From Paenibacillus glycanilyticus NBRC 16618 (GTDB lineage Bacteria; Bacillota; Bacilli; Paenibacillales; Paenibacillaceae): 64,000 bases of DNA. The stretch lies in assembly GCF_004000805.1 (NCBI RefSeq), contig NZ_BILY01000008.1, positions 62,001 through 126,000 of the forward strand, read 5' to 3'. The stretch's first letter is position 1, and each line of letters begins with the position of its first letter. Below the pieces are notes generated by a model. That model worked only from the letters and a program-made list of their open reading frames with translations. It had not been told where the DNA came from and did not search any database. The translations under genes and the position numbers were made by a program. Positions 27,161 through 35,409 of the stretch are shown piece after piece.

Positions 27161-28978
27161 TTAAAGCCGGGGGATTAAAATTTCCACAATGGTTCCTCGG
27201 TCCTGGCCCGGACGAATCGTCAGGGAATACCGCTCGCCGTAATGGAGCTTAATGCGTTCGGCAATATTTTTCAGGCCTAAGCCTTCATTCTCGGGCAGCT
27301 CGGCGTCTGCAAGCCTAGGCTTGCCCGCTCCTGCTTCCTCAAGCATTTGGAGCAGCTCCTTATGCTTCGATGAGGAAATCCCTGCCCCATCATCCGTAAT
27401 CCGGATCAGAATCTCCCCTTCTTCCGTCCAAATGCCCTCAATCTCGATATTTAATGGCCGGCTGTAATCCTCGAATCCATGGTTGATGCTATTTTCCACA
27501 ATAGGCTGGAATACAAGGGGAATAATGCTGCATGACAGCATTTCATCCGGGACCTTTATATGCAAATGGAAAGAATCGTCAAACCGGATATTCTGAAGCT
27601 GCAAGTAATTGGCCGTATACTCCAATTCATGACGCACCGAATGGTAATTGCCTTCTTTCCCCAACGTTAAGCGAAACATGCGCGCCAAAATCTTGATCAT
27701 TCCCGCTGTTTCCTCGTCGTCCTTCATCAGAGCCTTCATGCGGATGGATTCCAGCGTATTGTACAGCATGTGGGGATTGATCTGGTTCTGAAGCGCGATA
27801 AGCTTGGCTTGACGCCGCTTGATCTCCGCCATATACACATCTTCGATTAAGGTTCCGATTGTCGTGATCATGTTGTTGTAGCTGCGCACGAGACTTCCAA
27901 TCTCATCGCTCGACTGTACTTGTTCGATGGGCAAATATTGGCCGGTCTCCGCCTGCTTCATCCTTCTGCGGAGCGCCTTGATAGGTTTCGTAATCGTATA
28001 ACTGAGTCCAAGCGAGATAAACGTAATAACCAGGCAGCTCATCAAAATAGCGATTACGGTCATCGCTTTAATTTGATTAATTTTCTGCAACAGCTTTGAG
28101 CGAGGAATCTCGGTCTTGATAAACAGCTTCTCCTGCGAAGTCGTCCCGGTTAAAATAATCTTTCCATGGCTGCTGTCATCCTGGATATATCTCTCTCCTG
28201 AGTCAAGCACCTGTTCCCAGGACAACCGGCCGCTGGCCGCATCGGAATGGTACACAATCTCCTGCTCGCGATTGCTGATAATGACGCTGATCCCGTATTT
28301 ATCCCTGGCTAGTATAAAATCAGGGTCAAGCTGCAGCAGGGCAAACGGATCCAGATCAATAAGAAGCATGCCCGCATACGCTCCGTCGGAGCTGAACAGC
28401 ACTCTTCCTACCGTCACTACCGCCCCCGCGCCTTTATCCTCGTAATAGGAACGGTCATGCAAGCCGGTAATAAAAAAAGTATCCTCCGAGCTGCGGAGCT
28501 GCTTGTACCAGTCCCGCGATAACAGCATCCTTTCGTTTACTCTGCTTGTTGTTGTCGTGTATTGGTACACATTGTTCTCCTTGCTGATTAATATAGCCGT
28601 TCCTATAGCCGGCTTGAGTAAAGTAATGCGCATCAGTAATCTTTGAATAGCCACTCTTTGAATAATTAACTCGTCCATGGATAAGTTCCGCTCTTCACCA
28701 AGCTTGGAAATCACTTCGCTGTCGACCAGCACCGACTTCGTAACCTTGTCATACTCATCTATAAATTCGTTTAATGTCGTCCTGATTTGGGACGTATACA
28801 AGGAAGCGAATTCCTGTGAGGATTGTTCAAGCCCTTCCGCCGATTTATGAAAAATAAGCGTACTTACTCCAAGCAGAGGAATGACGCAGGCCAAAAGGTA
28901 CCCTGCCATTAATTTGTTTTGGAATCTCATATTTCTGATCAATAATGCTGCCCTTCGCAGCCAGCCTCTTCGCTCCAT
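27161..28978 (-). CDS. YesM-type sensor histidine kinase of locus II
   Basis: About 605 aa. Transmembrane helices near residues 20-42 and 298-325 flank a Cache-like extracellular sensor region. A HAMP segment follows (SYTITKPIKALRRRMKQAET). The phospho-acceptor motif reads NPHMLYNTLES (His at about 403), with Met-Leu-Tyr instead of the usual FLF/FIY. Then come the N-box PIVENSINHGF and the ATP-lid DDGAGI. The start at 28978 has AAGGCGGG about 6 nt upstream; the in-frame ATG at 28999 has no ribosome site. It is paired with the response regulator 40 nt downstream. Confidence 0.9.
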   Translation of the reverse strand: MERRGWLRRAALLIRNMRFQNKLMAGYLLACVIPLLGVSTLIFHKSAEGLEQSSQEFASLYTSQIRTTLNEFIDEYDKVTKSVLVDSEVISKLGEERNLSMDELIIQRVAIQRLLMRITLLKPAIGTAILISKENNVYQYTTTTSRVNERMLLSRDWYKQLRSSEDTFFITGLHDRSYYEDKGAGAVVTVGRVLFSSDGAYAGMLLIDLDPFALLQLDPDFILARDKYGISVIISNREQEIVYHSDAASGRLSWEQVLDSGERYIQDDSSHGKIILTGTTSQEKLFIKTEIPRSKLLQKINQIKAMTVIAILMSCLVITFISLGLSYTITKPIKALRRRMKQAETGQYLPIEQVQSSDEIGSLVRSYNNMITTIGTLIEDVYMAEIKRRQAKLIALQNQINPHMLYNTLESIRMKALMKDDEETAGMIKILARMFRLTLGKEGNYHSVRHELEYTANYLQLQNIRFDDSFHLHIKVPDEMLSCSIIPLVFQPIVENSINHGFEDYSRPLNIEIEGIWTEEGEILIRITDDGAGISSSKHKELLQMLEEAGAGKPRLADAELPENEGLGLKNIAERIKLHYGERYSLTIRPGQDRGTIVEILIPRL

Positions 28979-29178
28979 ATGCAACCCGCCTTCGTCCATG
29001 TTTGTAACCGATTACACGGAAATATAAATTAAGCATAATCGATAATCAAATAGTGTTTTTTAAGTTTTTACCGGGTCTTTTTTATGAATTATTGTAGTCC
29101 TTATCGTCCTGTAATCAAAATACCCTCCTCCCCGGAACGGCTCATACTTGACAGTTCTGGTTGGCAAAGCTAATATCC

Positions 29179-29210
29179 TTATTAAAACATACACCTGTAT
29201 GTTTTAATAA
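29179..29210. promoter_or_regulatory. Perfect 15-bp-arm inverted repeat, probable TetR-family operator
   Basis: TTATTAAAACATACA (29179-29193) and its exact reverse complement (29196-29210) flank a CC spacer. It ends at the ribosome site of the SDR gene. A long symmetrical site of this kind is typical of TetR-family operators, and a TetR gene lies 0.9 kb downstream. Confidence 0.7.
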
Positions 29211-29225
29211 GAGGGGGTGTTTGGC

Positions 29226-30035
29226 ATGACGGATTTCACAAGCGTAAGCGGTAAAATAGCCATTGTAACCGGTGCAGCCGACGGTCTCGGCAAAGCTATC
29301 GCGCTTTGTTTTGCGGAGAACGGAATGAAGGTCGTTGTCTCCGATATTCATTCGGACAAGGGCTCGGAAGTTGTACGGGAGATTACGTCAAATGGCGGAG
29401 ATGCGGTCTTTTTCAAAGCGGATGTCAGCAAAGAAGAGGATGTTAGAGGATTAATCGATTTGGCGGTTGAGACTTACGGCCGACTGGACGGTATCGTCAA
29501 TAATGCGGGCATAAGCGCCGACAGCAGACCCATTCACGAATATTCCATTGAAGAATTCGATAAAATTACGGCTATTGATCTCAAGGGTGTATTTATGGGA
29601 ATGAAATACGGGATCGAAGCAATCCTGAAGTCGAAATCACCGGGCGGATTTGTCATTAATGTGGCATCCCTGGCAGGAATTATGGGTAATAGTTCAATGG
29701 GTATTTATACTTCGTCCAAGCATGGGGTTGTAGGATTAACGAAAACCGCCGCCCTCGATTATGCCGCTTACAACATCACCGTCAACGCCATTTGCCCGGG
29801 AACGATCCGGACTTCGATTTGGGGAGACGCACCCGAAGAAGTGATCCAGCAATACGCGAAGATCCTCTCTCCAAACGGCAGGCTTGGCGATCCGAAGGAA
29901 GTGGCTCATGTCGCCTTATTCCTGGCCTCCGATCTTGCCCGTTACATCAGCGGTTCCGCCATTACGATCGACGCCGGCTCCCACGTTGGCAAGGTGACTC
30001 CTACGCAGTGGTCTCACCCTGAGATTCTGGACTAA
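29226..30035 (+). CDS. Short-chain dehydrogenase/reductase
   Basis: 269 aa. The NAD(P)-binding TGAADGLG is near residues 15-22, NNAG near 95, and the catalytic Y161-x3-K165 in YTSSK. The C-terminal ASDLARYISGSAITIDAGSH is the usual substrate-loop/ending of the classical SDR family. The ATG at 29226 has GAGGGGG 8 nt upstream; an in-frame GTG at 29217 overlaps that site. The gene sits behind a perfect palindrome and ahead of a TetR regulator, with a terminator between them, so it is probably induced by a small hydrophobic compound that it reduces. Substrate unknown. Confidence 0.88.
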   Translation: MTDFTSVSGKIAIVTGAADGLGKAIALCFAENGMKVVVSDIHSDKGSEVVREITSNGGDAVFFKADVSKEEDVRGLIDLAVETYGRLDGIVNNAGISADSRPIHEYSIEEFDKITAIDLKGVFMGMKYGIEAILKSKSPGGFVINVASLAGIMGNSSMGIYTSSKHGVVGLTKTAALDYAAYNITVNAICPGTIRTSIWGDAPEEVIQQYAKILSPNGRLGDPKEVAHVALFLASDLARYISGSAITIDAGSHVGKVTPTQWSHPEILD

Positions 30036-30049
30036 TAAACCTACTAAAA

Positions 30050-30078
30050 AATAACTTCCCGACCAGGAAGTTATTTTT
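30050..30078 (+). terminator. Terminator after the SDR gene
   Basis: AATAACTTCC pairs with GGAAGTTATT over 10 bp around a 6-nt loop, followed by TTTT. Confidence 0.88.
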
Positions 30079-30136
30079 CGTTTTATGCTATAATCCGCAT
30101 TAAGAGCACGATTATTTGAGATTACGCTTACGATGT

Positions 30137-30176
30137 ACGTTTAGTTCATGACCAAGAATAACCTTGAACTAAACGT
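30137..30176. promoter_or_regulatory. Inverted repeat in front of the TetR gene
   Basis: ACGTTTAGTTCA (30137-30148) and its exact reverse complement (30165-30176) are separated by 16 nt. It ends 18 nt before the TetR start codon. It may be an autoregulatory operator or a leader hairpin. Its sequence differs from the palindrome before the SDR gene. Confidence 0.55.
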
Positions 30177-30194
30177 TTGAGGAGTTAAAAAAAA

Positions 30195-30734
30195 ATGATC
30201 ACGACAAAAGAAAATATGTGCGAACTAGCCATTCATATGTTCAAGGAAATCGGCTTTGAACAAGTTAGCATTAATATGATTTGCAATCAGCTGAAGGTTA
30301 CCCGCGGTTCCTTTTACCATCACTTTTCCAGCAAGAACGACTTATTATTATTCTGGTTTTCTTCCCAGGTCGAAAAAAATATAGCCGTTGATATGAGCTT
30401 GGCCTCTCCTAAACGGATTTTGAAGAAACAAACGATGGATTACGCTGCCATTATTCATCAGGTGGGGCATGATTTCATGTACCATATTCTAATGGCGGAA
30501 TTTGAGCTTGAAGGCCGGCATTTTTACACGTATCTCCATGCGGAGGAACAGTCCGTCAGCTTAATCCATAAAGCTATCGAGCTTCAAGAAATCCATTCCG
30601 CTGAATCCGCCAAGAAGCTTTTCGACGCTTATACGGCAGCCATGGTCGGAGCTATCGTTATGTGGAAGTTTGACAATGGCCAGTTCGATATTGCCGATAA
30701 AATCGAATCCATATTCGATACGATTTTTAGTTAA
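30195..30734 (+). CDS. TetR-family transcriptional regulator
   Basis: 179 aa. The N-terminal helix-turn-helix spans roughly residues 18-50, with SINMICNQLKVTRGSFYHHF as the recognition region. The C-terminal two thirds form a helical ligand pocket with no recognisable subfamily motif. GAGGAG lies upstream of the ATG across an A-rich spacer. It probably represses the SDR gene upstream and possibly itself, given the inverted repeats before both. The ligand is unknown. Confidence 0.85.
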   Translation: MITTKENMCELAIHMFKEIGFEQVSINMICNQLKVTRGSFYHHFSSKNDLLLFWFSSQVEKNIAVDMSLASPKRILKKQTMDYAAIIHQVGHDFMYHILMAEFELEGRHFYTYLHAEEQSVSLIHKAIELQEIHSAESAKKLFDAYTAAMVGAIVMWKFDNGQFDIADKIESIFDTIFS

Positions 30735-30855
30735 GTCCCATGTTCCAACGCTCTCACTGTCAACTCTCATGCAGGCCCTTACCTTCACCTTCTATTAGGC
30801 GAAGTTGTCGTTTATAATAAGTATAGCGTTTACATTGTTTTAGGAGGGTTCATGG

Positions 30856-31080
30856 ATGGCTGACATCGGAATGCCCGGCTTTATCCTTCTTATTATTGTT
30901 GCATTGGTGCTATTCGGCCCCAAAAAGCTTCCCGAGCTTGGTCGTGCGCTTGGCCGCACCGTTCGGGAATTTAAAACCGGCATGCATGGGCTGATGAATG
31001 AGGATGAGCCAATTGCGAAAAAGAACACAGCCGAAATCGAAATAGACCGCCCCAATTCAAAACAGCAGCTTCCGGAATAA
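30856..31080 (+). CDS. tatA: Twin-arginine translocase subunit TatA/TatE
   Basis: 74 aa. A short N-terminus is followed by one membrane helix (PGFILLIIVALVLFG), then the hallmark FGPKKLPELGRALG hinge and amphipathic helix, and an acidic/basic tail. It forms the pore of the Tat system that exports folded proteins. The ATG at 30856 is preceded by AGGAGGG. A nearer out-of-frame ATG at 30852 stops after three codons. No tatC lies beside it, so the partner must be elsewhere. The length is normal for Gram-positive TatA. Confidence 0.9.
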   Translation: MADIGMPGFILLIIVALVLFGPKKLPELGRALGRTVREFKTGMHGLMNEDEPIAKKNTAEIEIDRPNSKQQLPE

Positions 31081-31098
31081 CGGAAGCTGCTGTTTTCT
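31061..31098 (+). terminator. Terminator overlapping the tatA stop codon
   Basis: A 14-bp perfect stem (31061-31074 with 31081-31094) has the loop GAATAA, which contains the tatA stop codon. TTCTT follows. Confidence 0.85.
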
Positions 31099-31124
31099 TA
31101 TCGAATATAAAAAGGCTTTCGGCC

Positions 31125-31736
31125 TCAAATGATAATCTCGTAAATGCCAATGCAAATTAAAATAATTCCCCCTATAGCATTGGAATACTTTCCAACTACC
31201 GTATTAGATATTTGGTGTCCGAGACTTGACCCCAATGCAATGGTAATAATCGAGAACGCTCCTACCGAAATCGTGGTTCCCCAAGCCGATACACCGGTAA
31301 CACCCGCCCCTAATCCGCTGGCAATGCAATTTAACGAAAGCGCAATTCCAAGCGTCCATGTTTCTTTCCAAGTAATAATGACCTCTCCGACTTGGTCCGC
31401 CCTATGTGATTTTTGAGCATTTGATGATTTCCTTCTGCTTGTCGCCATCAGGGACTTGATTATCGCCCACAAGCCAATGGCCATAATCATACTGCCGCCA
31501 ATGGCATTCGCAAAGGATGGTGACGTATAAGTTGCAATCAGATGTCCGCATCTTATTGCGATATAAGCGGATAGCGTTGATAAAGCGGCAATAAGCAGGT
31601 TAGATTGAATAGGAATTTTTATACGCCGGGTGCCAAAGGAAAAGCCGATTCCCAAATTGTCTAAATTAGATGCAAGACCGATCCCCAAAATACTAAGCCA
31701 ATGCAATTTCCTTCCCGTCTCCCCTCTTGCTGACAA
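31125..31736 (-). CDS. MntP/YtaF-family membrane protein
   Basis: Up to 203 aa with about six membrane helices. The opening ILGIGLASNLDNLGIGFSFG carries the conserved Asp of the SLD(N/S) motif, and RRIKIP follows as in YtaF. The helices after the internal loop repeat the pattern (LGIALSLNCIASGLGAG). Relatives are the sporulation membrane protein YtaF and the manganese exporter MntP; the Asn-rich motif fits YtaF slightly better. The start is uncertain: the frame opens at a TTG at 31736, and another TTG closer to the first helix follows a GGAAGG ribosome site. Confidence 0.72.
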   Translation of the reverse strand: MSARGETGRKLHWLSILGIGLASNLDNLGIGFSFGTRRIKIPIQSNLLIAALSTLSAYIAIRCGHLIATYTSPSFANAIGGSMIMAIGLWAIIKSLMATSRRKSSNAQKSHRADQVGEVIITWKETWTLGIALSLNCIASGLGAGVTGVSAWGTTISVGAFSIITIALGSSLGHQISNTVVGKYSNAIGGIILICIGIYEIII

Positions 31737-31831
31737 TAGTTCATGTTATGCCGGCTTTTCTTTATGGGTTCCTGCCTAGAGTTTCTGCGGTTTAAACGTA
31801 CAGAGGCATGTCTCCGGCATGTACCGCAAGC

Positions 31832-31879
31832 AAAAAATAAAGAAGCATGAACGGAATACGTCCATGCTTCTTTATTTTA
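31832..31879 (-). terminator. Terminator of the ADH-cupin-MFS operon
   Basis: A perfect 16-bp stem (31834-31849 with 31863-31878) has a 13-nt loop. On the minus strand it ends in T residues. It lies just after the MFS stop codon and may also block readthrough toward it. Confidence 0.85.
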
Positions 31880-31894
31880 CGATTCAGCCTTTTA

Positions 31895-33064
31895 TCAAGT
31901 GAATTGTTTTGCGTTAATAGAGGAGGAGCTTCTCAGCAATACGGAAATGGAGCTTAACAGCAAAAATAGAAATCCACCTAACACAACGTACGGCGTACCC
32001 ATTCCGGTAATAAATAGTCCGCATACCGTCGCTCCAAAGGTTGTTCCTAAATTGGCTGATGTCAGAAATAATCCGTTGGCGAACTCTGGCGCCTCCGGAG
32101 CAGCGGACGTTATCCAGTATTGGTTGATATTCGCTCCGATACCTGCCACTACTCCCCAAATTACTATAATGAAGAACATGGAAATGCCGATCTGTCCCAT
32201 AGAAAACATCACGATGTAAACCGCGCCCAGCACAAAAGGAAAAATAACGGCGCATTTATAGGCGTATGTTGCGAGAAGCTTTCCTGCCAGGAAGTTTCCG
32301 ACGATATTGGCCGCTCCGTAAAGGAACAACGCGAAGCTGACCGTGCTCCACGCCATATTCGTAACTGTTTCCAGATATTCGGCAAGATAACTATACACGC
32401 CGTATACGGCTCCGTTCATAAAAATAACGGCGGCGATGGAGAGCCAAATGGCCGATCTTTTCAGTACGCTTACTTGTGCCCCATAGGAAACTTTTTCGCT
32501 AACGGGCATGGCCGGCACAAAAAGGAAGGTTGCCAAAAACACGAGCGCAATCACAAGAGCAAGGAATATCATCGCCATGCTTAAGGAGGTAGCTTCGGCA
32601 ATTAGACTAGTGACAGGCACACCTAGAACCATGCCAGCCGATACTCCGATAAATATTTTCGAGACTGCTTTTGGAGCCTCTTCCTTGCTGACCGACGAAG
32701 CAGCTGCCGTAAAGGCCAGTGACACATATACCGGATGAAAAAGGGCCGGAATCACCCGCGCAATTAATAACAAGGTAAAATTGGACGTTGCCGCGGAGAC
32801 CGCATTGCCGAGAATAAAAATAGCGAGCACAAGCAGCATCGTTGTCTTGCGATTCATGCGCGAGAACAATAAAGGCGTAATTGGACCGGATACGGCAATG
32901 GCCAGCGCAAAAAGACTAACCGCCAGCCCGGCGGTGGCTATGCTAACAGCATAGTGCTCGGCTATTAGCGGCAATATTCCAATAACGCCCATCTCGGTAT
33001 TTAGTATCCCAAAGACGCCTAATGCCAAAATAATAATCAGCCATTTATTCGGGTTTGCGGTCAA
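31895..33064 (-). CDS. MFS drug/sugar efflux transporter (DHA1/AraJ-like)
   Basis: 389 aa with about 12 membrane helices. The opening FGILNTEMGVIGILPLIAEHYAVS and the helix 4 motif RVIPALFHPVYVSLAF are typical of the AraJ/YdhP/NepI efflux group. The start codon is TTG at 33064, with GAGG about 10 nt upstream. It follows the cupin gene by 27 nt and ends the ADH-cupin-MFS operon. It probably exports the compound that the two enzymes act on. The substrate cannot be inferred. Confidence 0.88.
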   Translation of the reverse strand: MTANPNKWLIIILALGVFGILNTEMGVIGILPLIAEHYAVSIATAGLAVSLFALAIAVSGPITPLLFSRMNRKTTMLLVLAIFILGNAVSAATSNFTLLLIARVIPALFHPVYVSLAFTAAASSVSKEEAPKAVSKIFIGVSAGMVLGVPVTSLIAEATSLSMAMIFLALVIALVFLATFLFVPAMPVSEKVSYGAQVSVLKRSAIWLSIAAVIFMNGAVYGVYSYLAEYLETVTNMAWSTVSFALFLYGAANIVGNFLAGKLLATYAYKCAVIFPFVLGAVYIVMFSMGQIGISMFFIIVIWGVVAGIGANINQYWITSAAPEAPEFANGLFLTSANLGTTFGATVCGLFITGMGTPYVVLGGFLFLLLSSISVLLRSSSSINAKQFT

Positions 33065-33091
33065 TAGAAATCATCCTCACGTCGCCCCCAA

Positions 33092-33487
33092 TCAGCCTTG
33101 ATACTGATCGTCGCTTACTTTCTCCAGCCATTCAACCGCCTTGCCGTCGAGACGTTCCTGTATGGCAATATGAGTCATCGCGGTCGTTGGAGAAGCGCCA
33201 TGCCAATGCTTCTCTCCCGGCGGGAACCAGACCACGTCTCCGGGGAAAATGTCCTCAATCGGTCCTCCCCAGCGTTGGATCCGTCCGCTGCCCGCGGTTA
33301 CGATCAGCGTCTGGCCAAGCGGATGCGTATGCCATGCGGTCCTTGCTCCCGGCTCGAACGTAACGTTTGCTCCGGCAACGCGTGCAGGGTCCGGCGCTTC
33401 AAACAGAGGATCAATACGAACCGTTCCCGTAAAATAATCAAACGGTCCTTTGCCGGAAGGCACAGAGCCAATTCTTCTAATCGTCAT
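33092..33487 (-). CDS. Small cupin, (R)-mandelonitrile lyase-like
   Basis: 131 aa, a single cupin barrel. The metal ligands H53, H55 and Q59 in WHTHPLGQT and H94 in PGEKHWHG stand at the same residue numbers as in the manganese hydroxynitrile lyase-type cupins, such as that of Granulicella. Family members outside cyanogenic chemistry are common, so the function here may be another C-C bond or redox reaction. GGAGG lies 9 nt before the ATG. It is co-transcribed with a zinc alcohol dehydrogenase and an exporter, which suggests aldehyde or xenobiotic handling. Confidence 0.85.
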   Translation of the reverse strand: MTIRRIGSVPSGKGPFDYFTGTVRIDPLFEAPDPARVAGANVTFEPGARTAWHTHPLGQTLIVTAGSGRIQRWGGPIEDIFPGDVVWFPPGEKHWHGASPTTAMTHIAIQERLDGKAVEWLEKVSDDQYQG

Positions 33488-33526
33488 TTTTATAATTCCT
33501 CCATTTCGTATTCGTTCAATAAGACC

Positions 33527-34576
33527 TTACTCATTCATCATCGTGCCAACGTCAATGACAAATCGGTACCGTACATCCGAAGCCAATACGCGCTCCCAGG
33601 CTTCATCGATCCGATTGGCCGAAATGACTTCGATTTCGGGAGTAATCTCGTGTTCAGCGCAAAAGTCCAGCATCTCCTGCGTTTCGCGAATTCCGCCGAT
33701 AGACGACCCGGCAAACGAACGTCGCTGAGGAATCAACGAGAATACTTGAACCGGCAGCGCCTCCGATGGAGCACCAACGTTGACCAATGTACCGTCCACG
33801 GCCAAGAGCGAAAGGTACGCATTAATATCGATCTTCGCGCTTACCGTATTTACGATAAGATCAAAGGAACTAGCCAGTTGCTTGAACGTCTCCGGATCGC
33901 TTGTCGCATAATAATGGTCCGCGCCAAGCTGCAGGCCGTCTTCTTTCTTTTTCAGGGATTGCGATAAGACCGTTACCTCTGCTCCCATGGCGTGAGCGAG
34001 CTTAACGGCCATATGTCCAAGCCCGCCAAGCCCCACAACGGCAACCTTTTTGCCTGGAGCGGCTCCCCAATGTCGCAGCGGCGAATACGTTGTAATGCCG
34101 GCGCACAAAAGCGGGGCGGCCGCGTCTAACGCCAACGCGTCGGGAATTTTAACCACGAACTCTTCCTTTACGACGATATGGGTCGAATAACCGCCTTGCG
34201 TATACTGCCCGTAGCGGTCGATAGAACCGTAAGTGCCGGTCATTCCTTCCAGGCAGTACTGCTCTTCCCCTTTATGGCAGTTTGCGCACTTCCCGCAGGA
34301 ATCAACCATGCAGCCTACTCCAACCCGATCGCCGACGTTATATTTGGTTACTTCCGAACCAACCTTAGAAACAATTCCGGCAATCTCGTGACCCGGAACA
34401 AAAGGATATTGCACAGCCCCCCATTCCCCCCTGGCGGAATGGATATCGGAGTGGCAAATTCCGGCAAACTTAATCTCTATAAGAATATCGCTAGGCTGCA
34501 GTTCCCTGCGCTCGATCGCCGTAAGCTCGAAAGTCCCTTCTTGACTAAATGTTGCGCGTGCATGAGCTGTAATCAT
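33527..34576 (-). CDS. Zinc-dependent NADP alcohol dehydrogenase, YahK/CAD-like
   Basis: 349 aa. The catalytic zinc ligands are in GICHSDIH (C40) and PGHE (H62, E63). The structural-zinc cysteines are in the stretch [12 protein letters not shown] plus EEQYC. The Rossmann motif [20 protein letters not shown] is present. This is the cinnamyl-alcohol/aldehyde reductase group (YahK, AdhA). It reduces aldehydes with NADPH. GGGAGG lies 7 nt before the ATG. It is the first gene of the operon and divergent from a TetR regulator across a region with GTTGAT/ATCAAC inverted repeats. Confidence 0.92.
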   Translation of the reverse strand: MITAHARATFSQEGTFELTAIERRELQPSDILIEIKFAGICHSDIHSARGEWGAVQYPFVPGHEIAGIVSKVGSEVTKYNVGDRVGVGCMVDSCGKCANCHKGEEQYCLEGMTGTYGSIDRYGQYTQGGYSTHIVVKEEFVVKIPDALALDAAAPLLCAGITTYSPLRHWGAAPGKKVAVVGLGGLGHMAVKLAHAMGAEVTVLSQSLKKKEDGLQLGADHYYATSDPETFKQLASSFDLIVNTVSAKIDINAYLSLLAVDGTLVNVGAPSEALPVQVFSLIPQRRSFAGSSIGGIRETQEMLDFCAEHEITPEIEVISANRIDEAWERVLASDVRYRFVIDVGTMMNE

Positions 34577-34590
34577 GAAATAACCTCCCG

Positions 34591-34727
34591 GTTGATTTAT
34601 TGATAATAAACATCAACATGAACTGGATAAACAAAACGCATTGTTTAATCAACTCATGTTCATTATTATATAACTTAGCAGATTGCATTCAATGGTTAAA
34701 AAGTCGGGAAATGTTGATATATCAACA
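34591..34727. promoter_or_regulatory. Divergent control region with GTTGAT inverted repeats
   Basis: TGTTGATATATCAACA (34712-34727) is a perfect 16-bp palindrome. A second, looser pair of the same half-site, GTTGAT (34591-34596) and ATCAAC (34612-34617), lies at the ribosome site side of the ADH gene. They are probably TetR operators repressing both directions. Confidence 0.6.
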
Positions 34728-34775
34728 ACGAAGACAAAAATGTTAATTATCTTGCGAAGGCCAGGTGACTATTTC

Positions 34776-35333
34776 ATGCCCAAAGTAGATCGAAGAATTG
34801 TTAAAACGCAGGAATCATTAAAACACGCGGTTATCGAACTCATGTCGGAAAAAAGCTTCGACGAAATTACGATTCAGGATATCGCGGACCGGGCAAATTT
34901 AAACCGCGGAACGATTTATCTGCATTATCAGGACAAATACGACTTACTGGATAAACTCATCGAAACACACTTAAACGAATTGGGGGAAATGGATAAATGG
35001 GCATGCGAAATGGATTGGGTTGACGCGCTGGTTCCTTATTTCAAATATTTCGAAGAGAATTATCTCTTTTTCTCCACGATGCTTGCCAGCAAAGAAGCGA
35101 AAGGTGCCCCGTCCTCTTTCCGAACGCGGCTGCTGAATTCTTTTATGGAGGGTTTCAAAGGGGAGATTGACAGGGAAAGCGACCGAAATACCGATTTGAG
35201 CGAAGATGTTATGCTGCAGTATGCAGGGACTGCTTATGTAGGGGTAATTGAGTGGTGGATCAGGAACGGAATGCCCCATCCACCGGAAGTTATGGCAAAG
35301 CAAGTTGGGGTTTTATTGGAACGAAGTCTTTAA
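34776..35333 (+). CDS. TetR-family transcriptional regulator
   Basis: 185 aa from the ATG at 34776, which has AGGTGA 8 nt upstream; a longer frame starting at 34683 runs through the operator and is unlikely. The helix-turn-helix covers about residues 28-52 (EITIQDIADRANLNRGTIYL followed by HYQDKYDLLDKL). The C-terminal region resembles the TetR_C_8/C_14-type domains of Firmicute regulators. It is divergent from the ADH-cupin-MFS operon and probably represses it through the GTTGAT palindromes. Confidence 0.86.
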   Translation: MPKVDRRIVKTQESLKHAVIELMSEKSFDEITIQDIADRANLNRGTIYLHYQDKYDLLDKLIETHLNELGEMDKWACEMDWVDALVPYFKYFEENYLFFSTMLASKEAKGAPSSFRTRLLNSFMEGFKGEIDRESDRNTDLSEDVMLQYAGTAYVGVIEWWIRNGMPHPPEVMAKQVGVLLERSL

Positions 35334-35358
35334 TTAAGAAAGCTGCCGGTCAACAAAA

Positions 35359-35392
35359 ATAAGCACTGAGACCCTAAGGCGTCAGTGCTTAT
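35359..35392. terminator. Bidirectional terminator
   Basis: An 11-bp perfect stem (35359-35369 with 35382-35392) has a 12-nt loop. It lies between the convergent TetR and MraY-like genes, with T-rich sequence on the minus-strand side. Confidence 0.7.
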
Positions 35393-35409
35393 CCATTACC
35401 TTTGCATGT

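Noticed and set aside
33098..33967. Plus-strand open frame of 289 codons over the cupin and ADH genes
   Set aside because: It runs across two well-supported minus-strand genes and their gap, which a real gene would not do; no family pattern.
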